Shown: positions 16,058 to 25,000 of the stretch, one piece after another
How positions within the stretch are numbered: the stretch's first letter is position 1
Layout of the letters: each line of letters starts with the position of its first letter
Assembly: GCF_001423765.1 (NCBI RefSeq)
Contig: NZ_LMPG01000013.1
Coordinates: 283,667-347,666, forward strand
Reading direction: 5' to 3'
Source of the DNA: Sphingomonas sp. Leaf343
Lineage (GTDB): Bacteria > Pseudomonadota > Alphaproteobacteria > Sphingomonadales > Sphingomonadaceae
Length of the DNA: 64,000 nt
Made by a program: the position numbers and the translations under genes
Notes under the pieces: generated by a model
Database searches by the model: none
What the model saw: the letters and a program-made list of their open reading frames with translations, nothing else
What the model was told of the DNA's origin: nothing

Positions 16058-17589
16058 GGTCGTCCCAAACTGCGCGAGACGGAGCCCCGCGCGAATATCT
16101 GCGTCCCCGGCAGGTTCGGCTGCTGGATCGATGTCACCCCGCCGCCCAGATCGAACCGCCAGGCATCGCCGATCGCGCCGCCCGCCGTGACGGTGGCGGT
16201 CGGCCCGTCGCTGCCATAGCGATCGACCGTCCAGCCGCCCGCCGCCGCCAGCCGGATCGCCCCGACGTCGCGCGCGACCAGCAACTGGCCGGTATGATTC
16301 TCCCGGTCAAAATAGGCGAGCGCCGGAAGTCCTCCCGGTCGCCGCACCTGACGCCCGACATATTCCGCATCCAGCCGGTACAGCAACAGGATATCGGGGG
16401 AGCCCCGGTGCAGGATCAGGTCCAGTCCCGCCGACAGCGTCGTGCTGTCGACCAGCCGCGCCTCGTTCGCCAATCCATAGCGGTTCAGGCCGAGATCGAT
16501 CCGCGCCTGAAGGGCCGGGGCCAGCCGCCACGTGAAGCCGCCGCCGATCCGGCTGGCATGGCCGCCGAACAGCGCCTGCTCCGCGGTCTGGAACTCCGGC
16601 GCGCGATAGGCGAAGACCAGCCGCGCCTCCCCTTCGGCATAGCCGTGGAACAGCCGCCCGCGGAATGCGACGCGCGGGTCGGACAGGTCGACCAGCATCG
16701 CCGCCTCCACCCGCACCGGCCGCGCGCCGACGATGCTGCCGCCCGCCTCGATCACCGTCGCGTCCGCCCTGCCCGACCGCATGATGCCATCCCGCCCGAC
16801 CAGCGCGTCGGCGCGGGTATGCACCTGCCGCACCGCGACGGCGGCCATGAACGCGGGCGACATCGCCACACCGAGCCGCGCGGTGCCGTCGAGTTGCGAA
16901 AATCCCGATCCGTTGCGATAACTTGCGCCGATCAAAGCCTCTCCGCCCGCATCCCGGATCGTGCGCCGCGCGGTGCGATCGTCGGCGTCGAGCGCGCGGT
17001 ACCCCGCCGCCGCCCGCCCCGAAGCCCCGCGCGCGGCATCGCCATCCGCCAGCGCGCGGCGGACGCGGGGATCGCCCGGATAGCGCGTCGCCAGCGCCGC
17101 CACGCGGCGGTGCGCGCGGCCCGGATACCCCGCCGCCGCATCCGCCGCCGCCGCCGCCAGCGCATAGGGCACCGGATCGTCGGCGATCGCGGGCACGTCC
17201 GCCGACGCATCGTCCGCCGCGATCGTCACCACCAGCGTGTCGCCCCGCGGCATCGCGGTCAGCGCCCGGCCGGGGGCGGCGCGCAGCACCAGACTGTCGT
17301 CGTTCCACTCGAACCGCGACAGGCCGCTGCCCAGCCGGCTCTGGAATCCGGCGATGCTGGCCTCGTCCAGCGGCGTGTCGAACCGCACGACGATCTCGTC
17401 CGCATCGGCGCCATCGCCCGGCTCCACCACCAGTTTGACCTTGCCGCGCCAGCGCAGCGTCGCGGCCCCGCCCGTCGGCGCATCGCCGCCGGTCACCGCC
17501 ATGTCCCGGGTCAGCGCGTCGATATCGACCGACAGGGTCGGCACCGTCGTCGCCACGAGCACCAGTGCGGACAGAACCGGCGCGATCAT
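16054..17589 (-). CDS. PelB C-terminal part as a separate outer-membrane beta-barrel protein
   Basis: 511 aa with its own signal peptide (residues 1-20, MIAPVLSALVLVATTVPTLS). After an N-terminal beta-rich segment (about 45-130, AMIN-like) and a short helical stretch, residues 200-511 show alternating hydrophobic strands with frequent Tyr/Phe/Arg, as in a porin. The last residues do not form the standard C-terminal aromatic signal (they end SRSLGRP). In P. aeruginosa, PelB (1193 aa) joins TPRs and a 16-strand export pore in one chain; here this protein plus the upstream TPR protein sum to 1208 aa. It overlaps both neighbours by four bases, so translation is probably coupled. Predicted role: Pel export channel. 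Confidence 0.75.
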   Translation of the reverse strand: MIAPVLSALVLVATTVPTLSVDIDALTRDMAVTGGDAPTGGAATLRWRGKVKLVVEPGDGADADEIVVRFDTPLDEASIAGFQSRLGSGLSRFEWNDDSLVLRAAPGRALTAMPRGDTLVVTIAADDASADVPAIADDPVPYALAAAAADAAAGYPGRAHRRVAALATRYPGDPRVRRALADGDAARGASGRAAAGYRALDADDRTARRTIRDAGGEALIGASYRNGSGFSQLDGTARLGVAMSPAFMAAVAVRQVHTRADALVGRDGIMRSGRADATVIEAGGSIVGARPVRVEAAMLVDLSDPRVAFRGRLFHGYAEGEARLVFAYRAPEFQTAEQALFGGHASRIGGGFTWRLAPALQARIDLGLNRYGLANEARLVDSTTLSAGLDLILHRGSPDILLLYRLDAEYVGRQVRRPGGLPALAYFDRENHTGQLLVARDVGAIRLAAAGGWTVDRYGSDGPTATVTAGGAIGDAWRFDLGGGVTSIQQPNLPGTQIFARGSVSRSLGRP

Positions 17590-19679
17590 CGCGCGAACAA
17601 TGCCTGCGCCGCCGCCGGTCGCCCGGATGCGATCAACAGATTCGCTTCCTCCGCGATCAGGGTCCGGTCGCCCCGGTCACGGGCGCGCAGCCGGCGGATC
17701 ATCGCCAGCGCCTCGCCCGACCGGCCGGTCCGCCGCAGCATCGCCGCCCGCTCGCGCGTATCGCCCTCGCCCGCGGCATAGGCGCGGCGCACCCACGGCA
17801 ATGCCCGCGTCTCGCCGCCCGTCTTCGCCTCGATCGCGGCCATCAGCATCAGCGCGGCCGCATCGTCCGGTGTCACCGAAAGGTGCGCCGTCACCGCCGC
17901 GCGCGCGGTCGCCACGTCGCCGCCGTTCCACGCCGTCCACGCGACATCCATCCGGTCGCCCGCGCCGGCACCCCCGATCGCCAGCCGCTTACGCGCGAAC
18001 GCCAGACGGATCGCCGGATCGCCCTTCGCCGGCCATGCCGCCCCGGCCGCCCGCCACTGGTCGGCGGTCAGCGTCCGTCCGTCGAGCAGCACGCGGGCGG
18101 CGCGGTTCGCCGCCGCCGCATCGCGCGTCGTCGCCGCCAGCGCGATCCGCGCCAGCAGCATCTCGGTCCGGTCGCCCAGCGGATGCGCCTCCAGCGTTCT
18201 CAGCGCCGCCACCGGCCGATCGCGATCCGCATAGGCCGCCAGCCAGCGCAGACGCATCGCAGCGTCGCCGCCATCCGCCCGCCGCCTGATCCACGCCAGC
18301 GATCCGGCATCGGGGCGCGGCCCCATCAGGTACAACAGGCGACGGGTCGTGCCCGCGTCGATCGGCGCATCCTTCGCCGCGATCCGCAACGTCGCGATGG
18401 CATCGTCGCGAAACCCCAGCGTCAGCAGCCGTTCCGCCACCGTCGCCGCGGACTCCGGCCGCCGCCCCGCCCGCTCGATCAGCAGCGCCCTCAGCGCCGC
18501 CGGATCGCCCGCCAGCAATTGCTCGCGCGCCTGATCCGCCGCCGGACCCGGCAGCGCCGCCGCCGCGCGCAGCGCCGCCCCGCGGTCGCCCGATGCCTGC
18601 GCCACGTGGAACGCCAGCCAAGGATCGACCCGTCGCCAGTCCGCGCCCGCCACCGTATCCAGCCGCGCGACCAGATCGGGCCGCGTCTTCACCCGCGCCG
18701 CCAGATCGCGCGCCAGCGCGGTGTCGGGACGCGGGATCGCGTGATGCTCCGCCGCCAGGATGACCCCCTCCGGCCAGTCGAGCGCATAGGCGGCGCGGAC
18801 CAGTTCGCCCGGCGCGACCCCTGCCGGCTTCGTCACCGCCGCCGCCAGCAGCGCCCGCGCGCCCGCGACATCCCCCGTCTGCCGCAGCAGCGCGAACCGC
18901 CGCGGCCACAGCGCCACCGCATCCGCCCCCGGCGCTGCACCCGCCGCCAGCGCCAGTGCGACGGCCGGACGGCCCTTCGCGGCAAGATCGTCGATCACCG
19001 CCGCCCGGGTCGGCGGCGATGTCCGCGCCGCCAGCCGCGCCAGCAGCGCCTCCAGCGTCGGCGCGTCCGCATCCGCCAGCGACAGCCGCATCAGCCGTTG
19101 CAGCGCGTCGGTCGACAGCACCGGCTGCGCGGCCAGCCTGACCCGTGCCGCCTCCCCCGCTCCCGCCTGTTCGTCCAGCCACGCCAACCGCTCCGCCTCC
19201 GGCCCGGTCGCGATCTTCAGCGTGCCCAGCCGTTCCAGCGCCGCCCGTTCGGCGCGCTCGTCACCCGCCGCCTGCGCCAGCGCGCGCCACGCGCGGACGT
19301 CCGCCGCCCCGCCGTTCGCCGCCCGCGCGCGCACCGCCGCCAGCCGGTCGGCGTCGCGCCCCGTCGCGACGAATGCCCGCTCCAGCAGCGCCGCGACCGT
19401 CGTGTCGCCCGGATAGGCGGCCGCCACCGGCGTCAGATAGGTCAGCGCGTCACCGGCCTTCCCCGCCTCGATCAGCGACCGCGCGACGAGGATCGCGGTG
19501 CCCGCATCCGCCGGCCGCACCGTTCCCGCGATCCGCGCCACGCCGCTGCGATCGTGCGCGCGCATCGCCGCCGCCAGTTGCTCGTCCGAGCGCGGCGACA
19601 GCAGCAGCGACGCACCGCCCAGCGCCACCGCTCCACCACCGACACTCAAGGCCAGCGCGATCCGCTGCCCGCGTCTCAC
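17586..19679 (-). CDS. PelB N-terminal part as a separate TPR-repeat protein
   Basis: 697 aa. An N-terminal hydrophobic segment (residues 8-27) may anchor it in the inner membrane or act as a signal; the rest is an uninterrupted solenoid of Ala/Leu/Arg-rich helix pairs of TPR type. No catalytic motif. In canonical PelB the TPR region spans the periplasm, binds PelA and guides the polymer to the barrel. Here the chain ends cleanly with a stop overlapping the barrel gene's start (ATGA), so the pelB function seems split into two proteins rather than broken by a mutation. It overlaps the PelA-like gene by four bases. Confidence 0.8.
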   Translation of the reverse strand: MRRGQRIALALSVGGGAVALGGASLLLSPRSDEQLAAAMRAHDRSGVARIAGTVRPADAGTAILVARSLIEAGKAGDALTYLTPVAAAYPGDTTVAALLERAFVATGRDADRLAAVRARAANGGAADVRAWRALAQAAGDERAERAALERLGTLKIATGPEAERLAWLDEQAGAGEAARVRLAAQPVLSTDALQRLMRLSLADADAPTLEALLARLAARTSPPTRAAVIDDLAAKGRPAVALALAAGAAPGADAVALWPRRFALLRQTGDVAGARALLAAAVTKPAGVAPGELVRAAYALDWPEGVILAAEHHAIPRPDTALARDLAARVKTRPDLVARLDTVAGADWRRVDPWLAFHVAQASGDRGAALRAAAALPGPAADQAREQLLAGDPAALRALLIERAGRRPESAATVAERLLTLGFRDDAIATLRIAAKDAPIDAGTTRRLLYLMGPRPDAGSLAWIRRRADGGDAAMRLRWLAAYADRDRPVAALRTLEAHPLGDRTEMLLARIALAATTRDAAAANRAARVLLDGRTLTADQWRAAGAAWPAKGDPAIRLAFARKRLAIGGAGAGDRMDVAWTAWNGGDVATARAAVTAHLSVTPDDAAALMLMAAIEAKTGGETRALPWVRRAYAAGEGDTRERAAMLRRTGRSGEALAMIRRLRARDRGDRTLIAEEANLLIASGRPAAAQALFAR

Positions 19680-20560
19680 CGGCCCGGCTCCGGCACGATA
19701 TGGTCGAGCGCGAGTACGGAGACATAGGGCACGAACCCCGCCGCGCGCTCCCGCGCATACAGCGCCGCCACGCCCTTCGAATCGGCGGGGTCCCAGTAAT
19801 CCAGCGTCATCAGCGCGAGCGCCGGGTTCTTCGCCCGCGCCGCGCGCAGGCGGGTCGCCTGCCAGTCCCAGTCGCTGTCGACCAGCCGGTCGTAACGCTT
19901 CGTGGCGAAGTTCCAGCGGGACGCCATCGCCTCGCCCAGCACGCCGTCGACATCGGCCGCAGCGCCGGGCAGCAGGGCATAGCCGCGGTTCATCACGATC
20001 GTAATAGAAGGAAATCGTTGCCGGATTGCTGCGACCAGCGATGCGGCGGCGGCGATCATGCCGGCATTCCCGGCCGGATCGGCACGTTCCATCGCCTCCG
20101 CATTGTCCAGCGTGTCGATGAAGATGCCGTCATAGCCCTTCGCCAGGATCGCCGGGACGATCCGGTCCACCACCTCCGCCCGCCAGCGCGCATGGCGCAG
20201 GTCGGCATAGCGCGCCTCCGGCCAGTGCGGGTTGCGCTGGCGCAGCGCCCCCGCCTTCACCAGCGCCGGGAACACCGCCCGGCTCTCCGCCACCTCGCCC
20301 AGACTGATATAGCCCAGCACCGTCGCACCCGGACCGCGCAGCGGCGCGACGGCCCGCGCGTGATCCGGCTCCAGGATCAGCACGTCATGGGATCGCGCAG
20401 CGATGGGCCGCGTCGCCGGACCGTAATCGACGGCCCAGCGCCAGTCGTTGCCGCTTGGCAAGCGGCGACGCACGACGTAGTTCGCGGACGCGCCCGCACC
20501 GCGCGCGGCGAACCCCGTCGCCGCCAGCATCGCCAGCATCAGGCGGCGCGTCACGCCCAT
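19676..20560 (-). CDS. pelA: PelA hydrolase domain only (GH114-type endo-galactosaminidase)
   Basis: 294 aa with a signal peptide (residues 1-24, MGVTRRLMLAML...). The mature part is one GH114-like TIM barrel: WRWAVDYGP at the start, VLGYISLGEVAE with the proposed acidic residue, KGYDGIFIDTLDN with the second acidic site, then ALALMTLDYWDP and a final YVSVLALDHIVPEPGR. This matches the N-terminal hydrolase of PelA, which cuts galactosamine-rich Pel chains in the periplasm. P. aeruginosa PelA (948 aa) continues into reductase-like and deacetylase domains; none are present here. It overlaps the pelG stop by ten bases. Deacetylation, if it occurs, must come from another protein. Confidence 0.88.
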   Translation of the reverse strand: MGVTRRLMLAMLAATGFAARGAGASANYVVRRRLPSGNDWRWAVDYGPATRPIAARSHDVLILEPDHARAVAPLRGPGATVLGYISLGEVAESRAVFPALVKAGALRQRNPHWPEARYADLRHARWRAEVVDRIVPAILAKGYDGIFIDTLDNAEAMERADPAGNAGMIAAAASLVAAIRQRFPSITIVMNRGYALLPGAAADVDGVLGEAMASRWNFATKRYDRLVDSDWDWQATRLRAARAKNPALALMTLDYWDPADSKGVAALYARERAAGFVPYVSVLALDHIVPEPGR

Positions 20561-21948
20561 CGCCGCCGTTCCCCCATGATCGACGGATTGTTGCCCACGA
20601 ACAGCAGGTACGTCAGGTCGCCGATCGCCTGCGCCACCAGCGTCAGCCCCGCGACCGCCGCGATCGCCGCGCCCGCCATATAGCCCCAGCCGAGGCCGGC
20701 GAACCCCGCCGACAGATGCGCCAGCGTGCCGATCGCGCTGAACACCGCGAACAACGCCCACACCACCAGCACCCGGCCGAACAGGTCGCAATAGGAGAGG
20801 ATGATCGTGGCGAAGAGCGCGATAAGGTGGAATACGGTCCCGACCACGGTGAAGCGGAACGCGAAGATGCCGCGCGGGTCCATCCCGATCGCGTGCGCGA
20901 TCGCCGGTGCCAGCACCCACAGCAGCACCGCGATCGTCCCCTGCGCCACGATCAGCAGCCGCAGGTTCTCGACCACGACGCGCGCCAGCCGCCGCCGCTC
21001 CCCGTCGATGCCGCCGATCGTCCCCGCCCCGGCGCAGGCCGCCATCACCGCCATGAACTGCCGGTCGAACCGCGTCTCCATCACGACCAGCAACAGCGTC
21101 AGTCCGGGCACCAGCGCCAGCAGCCCCAGAAAGCTGGCGGGGTCGTAGATCGGATGATGCCGCAACATCCCCAGCGATGCGACGCTGTCGGCGGACAATC
21201 CCCACAGCATCCACTTGTCGATCCAGATCGCCACCGCCGCCGCGATTCCGCCGGCGGCGATGTGCGCGTGCCGGCGGAACAGACCCCGCCAGTCCGCCGG
21301 CCAGCTCGGGATACCGGCGAAACTGACGCGGATCGCCCGGATCAGGCAGAGATCGGTCACCAGCAGCCCGGTGATCGTCAGCATCAACAGGCCGCGCAAC
21401 CCTGCCGCGTCGATCGGCCACGCCGCCAGCGCCGCCGCCGCCGCGCCCACGGCATAGCCCGTCAGGATTGCCCGGTGCGCGTGGATCGCGGTCAGGAACA
21501 GGTTCGCCACCCAGATCTGCGCCAGCAGCGCCAGGATCGCGACGCTCAGCAACTGGTCGACCGGTGCCAGCCCGGCCAGTGCATAGATGACCGTCCCCGC
21601 GGGCAGCGCCACCAGCGTCACCGTCATCAGCGACGCCGCCAGCATCCCCGGCGCATCCCCCGACCGGCGTGCATAGAGCAGGTCGGACAGCGCCCGCGTC
21701 GTCACCGCGACGACCGGTCCCGCGATCAACGCGGACACGCTGAACGCATAGATCAGGATCGTCTGGAGCGCCCCGGCGGCGTCGGCACCGGCATTGCCGC
21801 GCGACCATTGCTCCAGCGCCATGATCGTGCCGGCGGCGAGCAGCCAGGGGCCGGAGCTGATCGTCGCCCCGTGCACGGCCGCCGCCGCCGCCCCGCCGAT
21901 CCCGCCGGTGCGCGCCATATGCGCCAGTCTGAAGCCGATGCCGGCCAC
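20551..21948 (-). CDS. pelG: PelG, inner-membrane Pel transporter/synthase subunit
   Basis: 465 aa, almost entirely hydrophobic with about 12 membrane spans, MOP/Wzx-like. The N-terminus AGIGFRLAHMARTGG followed by ISSGPWLL is the characteristic PelG start. Conserved-looking loops include SVASLGMLRHHPIYDPASF and LLLVVMETRFDRQF. PelG works with PelD, PelE and PelF to move the growing polymer across the inner membrane. The start is GTG at 21948. It is the first gene of the pel operon and lies 66 bp after the RTX protein gene in the same direction, so it may be read through from there. Confidence 0.93.
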   Translation of the reverse strand: MAGIGFRLAHMARTGGIGGAAAAAVHGATISSGPWLLAAGTIMALEQWSRGNAGADAAGALQTILIYAFSVSALIAGPVVAVTTRALSDLLYARRSGDAPGMLAASLMTVTLVALPAGTVIYALAGLAPVDQLLSVAILALLAQIWVANLFLTAIHAHRAILTGYAVGAAAAALAAWPIDAAGLRGLLMLTITGLLVTDLCLIRAIRVSFAGIPSWPADWRGLFRRHAHIAAGGIAAAVAIWIDKWMLWGLSADSVASLGMLRHHPIYDPASFLGLLALVPGLTLLLVVMETRFDRQFMAVMAACAGAGTIGGIDGERRRLARVVVENLRLLIVAQGTIAVLLWVLAPAIAHAIGMDPRGIFAFRFTVVGTVFHLIALFATIILSYCDLFGRVLVVWALFAVFSAIGTLAHLSAGFAGLGWGYMAGAAIAAVAGLTLVAQAIGDLTYLLFVGNNPSIMGERRRWA

Positions 21949-22014
21949 CCGTCTACCCCCGCCTTCCCGGTCGCTGCGACGATGGCCTTCGCGGCCCTCG
22001 TCGCAGCACGTCCG

Positions 22015-25000
22015 TCAAAGCATGAAATCGCTTGGCGTCAGGTTAAAATGCCCGACCAGCGCCAGCGAGAACTCGGCTCCCGATCCGGTATCGGTGGTAC
22101 CCTCGATCATCGTATGCTCGACGCGGTCGATCATGACGTAGCTGTACCGGAGCTGCGCCGCCGTCGTGAACTTGCCGCCGACGCCCGGCATCAGCGTGAA
22201 CGCCTGATCGCCGGGCGCGCGCAACGACGCGTTCGCGTCGATCATCGACAGGTCGATCCTGTCCTGGCCCTGCTGGAAGTCGGTGATGACGTCGCGCGTG
22301 CCCTTCGATTCGCCGGAATCGCGCGTGCTGGTCAGACGGAAGATGTCGTTGCCCGCGCCGCCGGTCAGGCGATCGGCATTGCCGAGACCCACCAGCACGT
22401 CGTTGCCGTCGCCGCCGTTCAGCGTATCCTCGCCCGCCGCGCCGGTCAGCATGTCGTTGCCGCCCAGCCCGTTCAGCGTCGCCTTCAGCAGCGTCGCCGA
22501 CAGATTGTCGTTCTCGCCGGTGCCGTTCAGCGTCCCGCCATAGATCGACGCTTTCAGCGTCACGCCTGCCACGTCGGCGACCCGGACCGCCAGCGCCTGC
22601 GCGACGCTCGCACCACGCTCGTCGATCGCCAGCACGGTGACGTCGTAGACGTTGTCGCCGCCACGATCGAGCGGAGCCTCGAAATCGGGCGCGGCGATGA
22701 ACTTCAGGACCCCGGTGGTCGCATCGATGCTGAACCGATCGGCGTCCGCGCCGCCGCCCAGCGCGTAATGGACCCTGTCGCCCTGCGCCAGATTGGCGTC
22801 GCTCGCCGCGATCGTGGTGACGGCGGTGCCGTTCTCCGCGATCGACAGCGCCACATTGGCCCTGCCGCCGTTCGACGTCAGCACCGGCGCGACGTTGGCG
22901 ACATAGGTGATGCCGACATCGTGCGTGCCGTTCGCGCCGACATCCAGCGTCACGACGTCGCCGACGCGGCTGGCGACGGTCGCCCCGGTGATCGTGGTCC
23001 AGTCGGTGCCGCTGGCGGCGAGGTCGACCGTGACCTTACCCTCCCCGACCAGCGAGAAGTTCAGGCTGCGGCCATCGCCCGTCACCGTCTTCAGCTCCGA
23101 CCGCATCGGCAGGTCGGTGATGTGGGTGACGTCGTCGGCCGTCGTTCCCAGCGTGATCGTGAAGGTGCCCCCGGTGGTCGGCAGGAACACCTTCTGGTCG
23201 TCATAGGCGTACCAGCCCGCGACCTTCTGGATGACCTTGCTTCCCTGCCCGTCGACGTCCAGCGCGAAGCGGCCGGCATCGCCCGACCCTACCGTCGCCG
23301 TCACGACGTTGCCGACGACGCTGGTCGTCAGCGTCGACTTCGCGATCGCTGCCGTCCGTTCCGCCAGATCGGCCAGCGTCACGAACTCCGACCCCGCCGC
23401 CGCGGCGCGCGAGATCCAGTCGGTGAACATCGCCAGCGAGTAGCGGCTGGGCTGGCCGGTATTGTCGGTATCCCACAGCGTCGGGCCGTAATCGTGCCAC
23501 GGCCACACGACGACCGGCACCTCCGCCTTTGCCGTCAACTGGTTCCACTCGGTCGCCCAGGCGGCGGCCGCCTGCTCGGCGGTCTTGCCCTGGAACCCGA
23601 CCAGCGTGAAATCGAAGCTGGTGTTCGGCGCGATATAGACCTGATTGAACGACGTTCCGTTCACCAGCGACTTCAGCGAGACATTGTCCAGCAGCGCGCC
23701 GAAATTGTCCGTGTCGCCGGCCACCGCGCGGAACTGCACCGTGTCGTTGCCGCCGGTGCCGGTGACGGTCAGCGATTTCGCGGTCATCGTCGATCCGGTC
23801 GGCGCGACCGTGGCGATGACGTTGCCGTTCCACACGACCTCGAACGTCGAACTCGGCAGCGCACCCGGACGCCCGGCATAGTCGAACGACAGCGTATACG
23901 TCTTGCCCGCCTCGGTCGCGACCGCCTGCGTCAGCGCGCCGTTCATGGCGTCGACCTCCACCACGTTCAGCCCGGCGGTGGGCTTCACGCCCATGAAACC
24001 GTTGTTCCAAACCTCGATACCGTCGCGCGAGCCGGTCCAGCCGGCGACCTGTCCGTTGCCGTTGATCCGCCACGCATTGGCGGCGACCGGGGCCTGTTCG
24101 AAACTGCCGTTGACGATCAGCTCGGGGCCGACCGCGGACTTGACGGGGATGAATCCGATCGCCCCCGGATACCCCGCGCCGACGCCCGAATAGCCGCCCG
24201 ACAGATAGTCGACATATTTCAGGATTTCCTGCGACGTGACGATCCCCTCCGGCGCGCCGGGCACCGCCGCGCCGGTGATCGTGAAGGCGCGGCCGAGGAT
24301 CTTCGACATCTCCGCCTCGATCACCGCCTTGCTCTGGCCGAATTCGAACGCGACCTGCGTCGGGGTCAGCAGATTGGTGTCGGCCGGATGCGTGTAGCTG
24401 TGCGTGCCCAGCTCGTTGCCCATGTCGAGCAGCTTCTTGTAATAGGCGCCCGATACCGCCCAGTCGGTCGTCTCCTCGACGGCCGGATTGTTGCCGACAT
24501 TGACGTAATAGCTGCCGACGAAGCCGTAATCCTTCTTCCACTGATCCAGGATCGGCAGCATCTTGTCATAGATGCCGGCCGCGTCGTTCGCGGGGTTCAC
24601 CTCGTCGCGATACTGGCTCTGGTCCATGTCGTTGCGCGCCGCGACGATGGCCTTCTCGCGCGTCATCTGCAACCCGACCGAGATGCCGTTGCCGTTGGTG
24701 GCGTAATCGACCGCCTGCCACAGCAGGTTGCTGTCGGCCATCACCGCTTCGGACGAGAAGATGACGTTGCGGCCGCCGGTCTGCGTGGCGAGCGCCGCGG
24801 CATAGGTCTGGCCGCCGACCGTCTCGGTCGCGATCGTCGCGCCCTGTCCGCTGACGCTGGTGATCGCGGTCCAGCCGACGCCCTTGTAATCGCGGACGAC
24901 CTCGCCCTGCGCGAAATTGTCGAACACGCCGACGCCGCCGTCGGTCGCCTTGACCGTCACGTCCGCCGGAAAGCCGCCGCCGACGCGCGTCGCATCGAAC

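Noticed and set aside
17586..17589. Frameshift or sequencing error splitting pelB
   Set aside because: The two frames meet at a clean ATGA overlap, as elsewhere in the operon, and the second protein has its own signal peptide.
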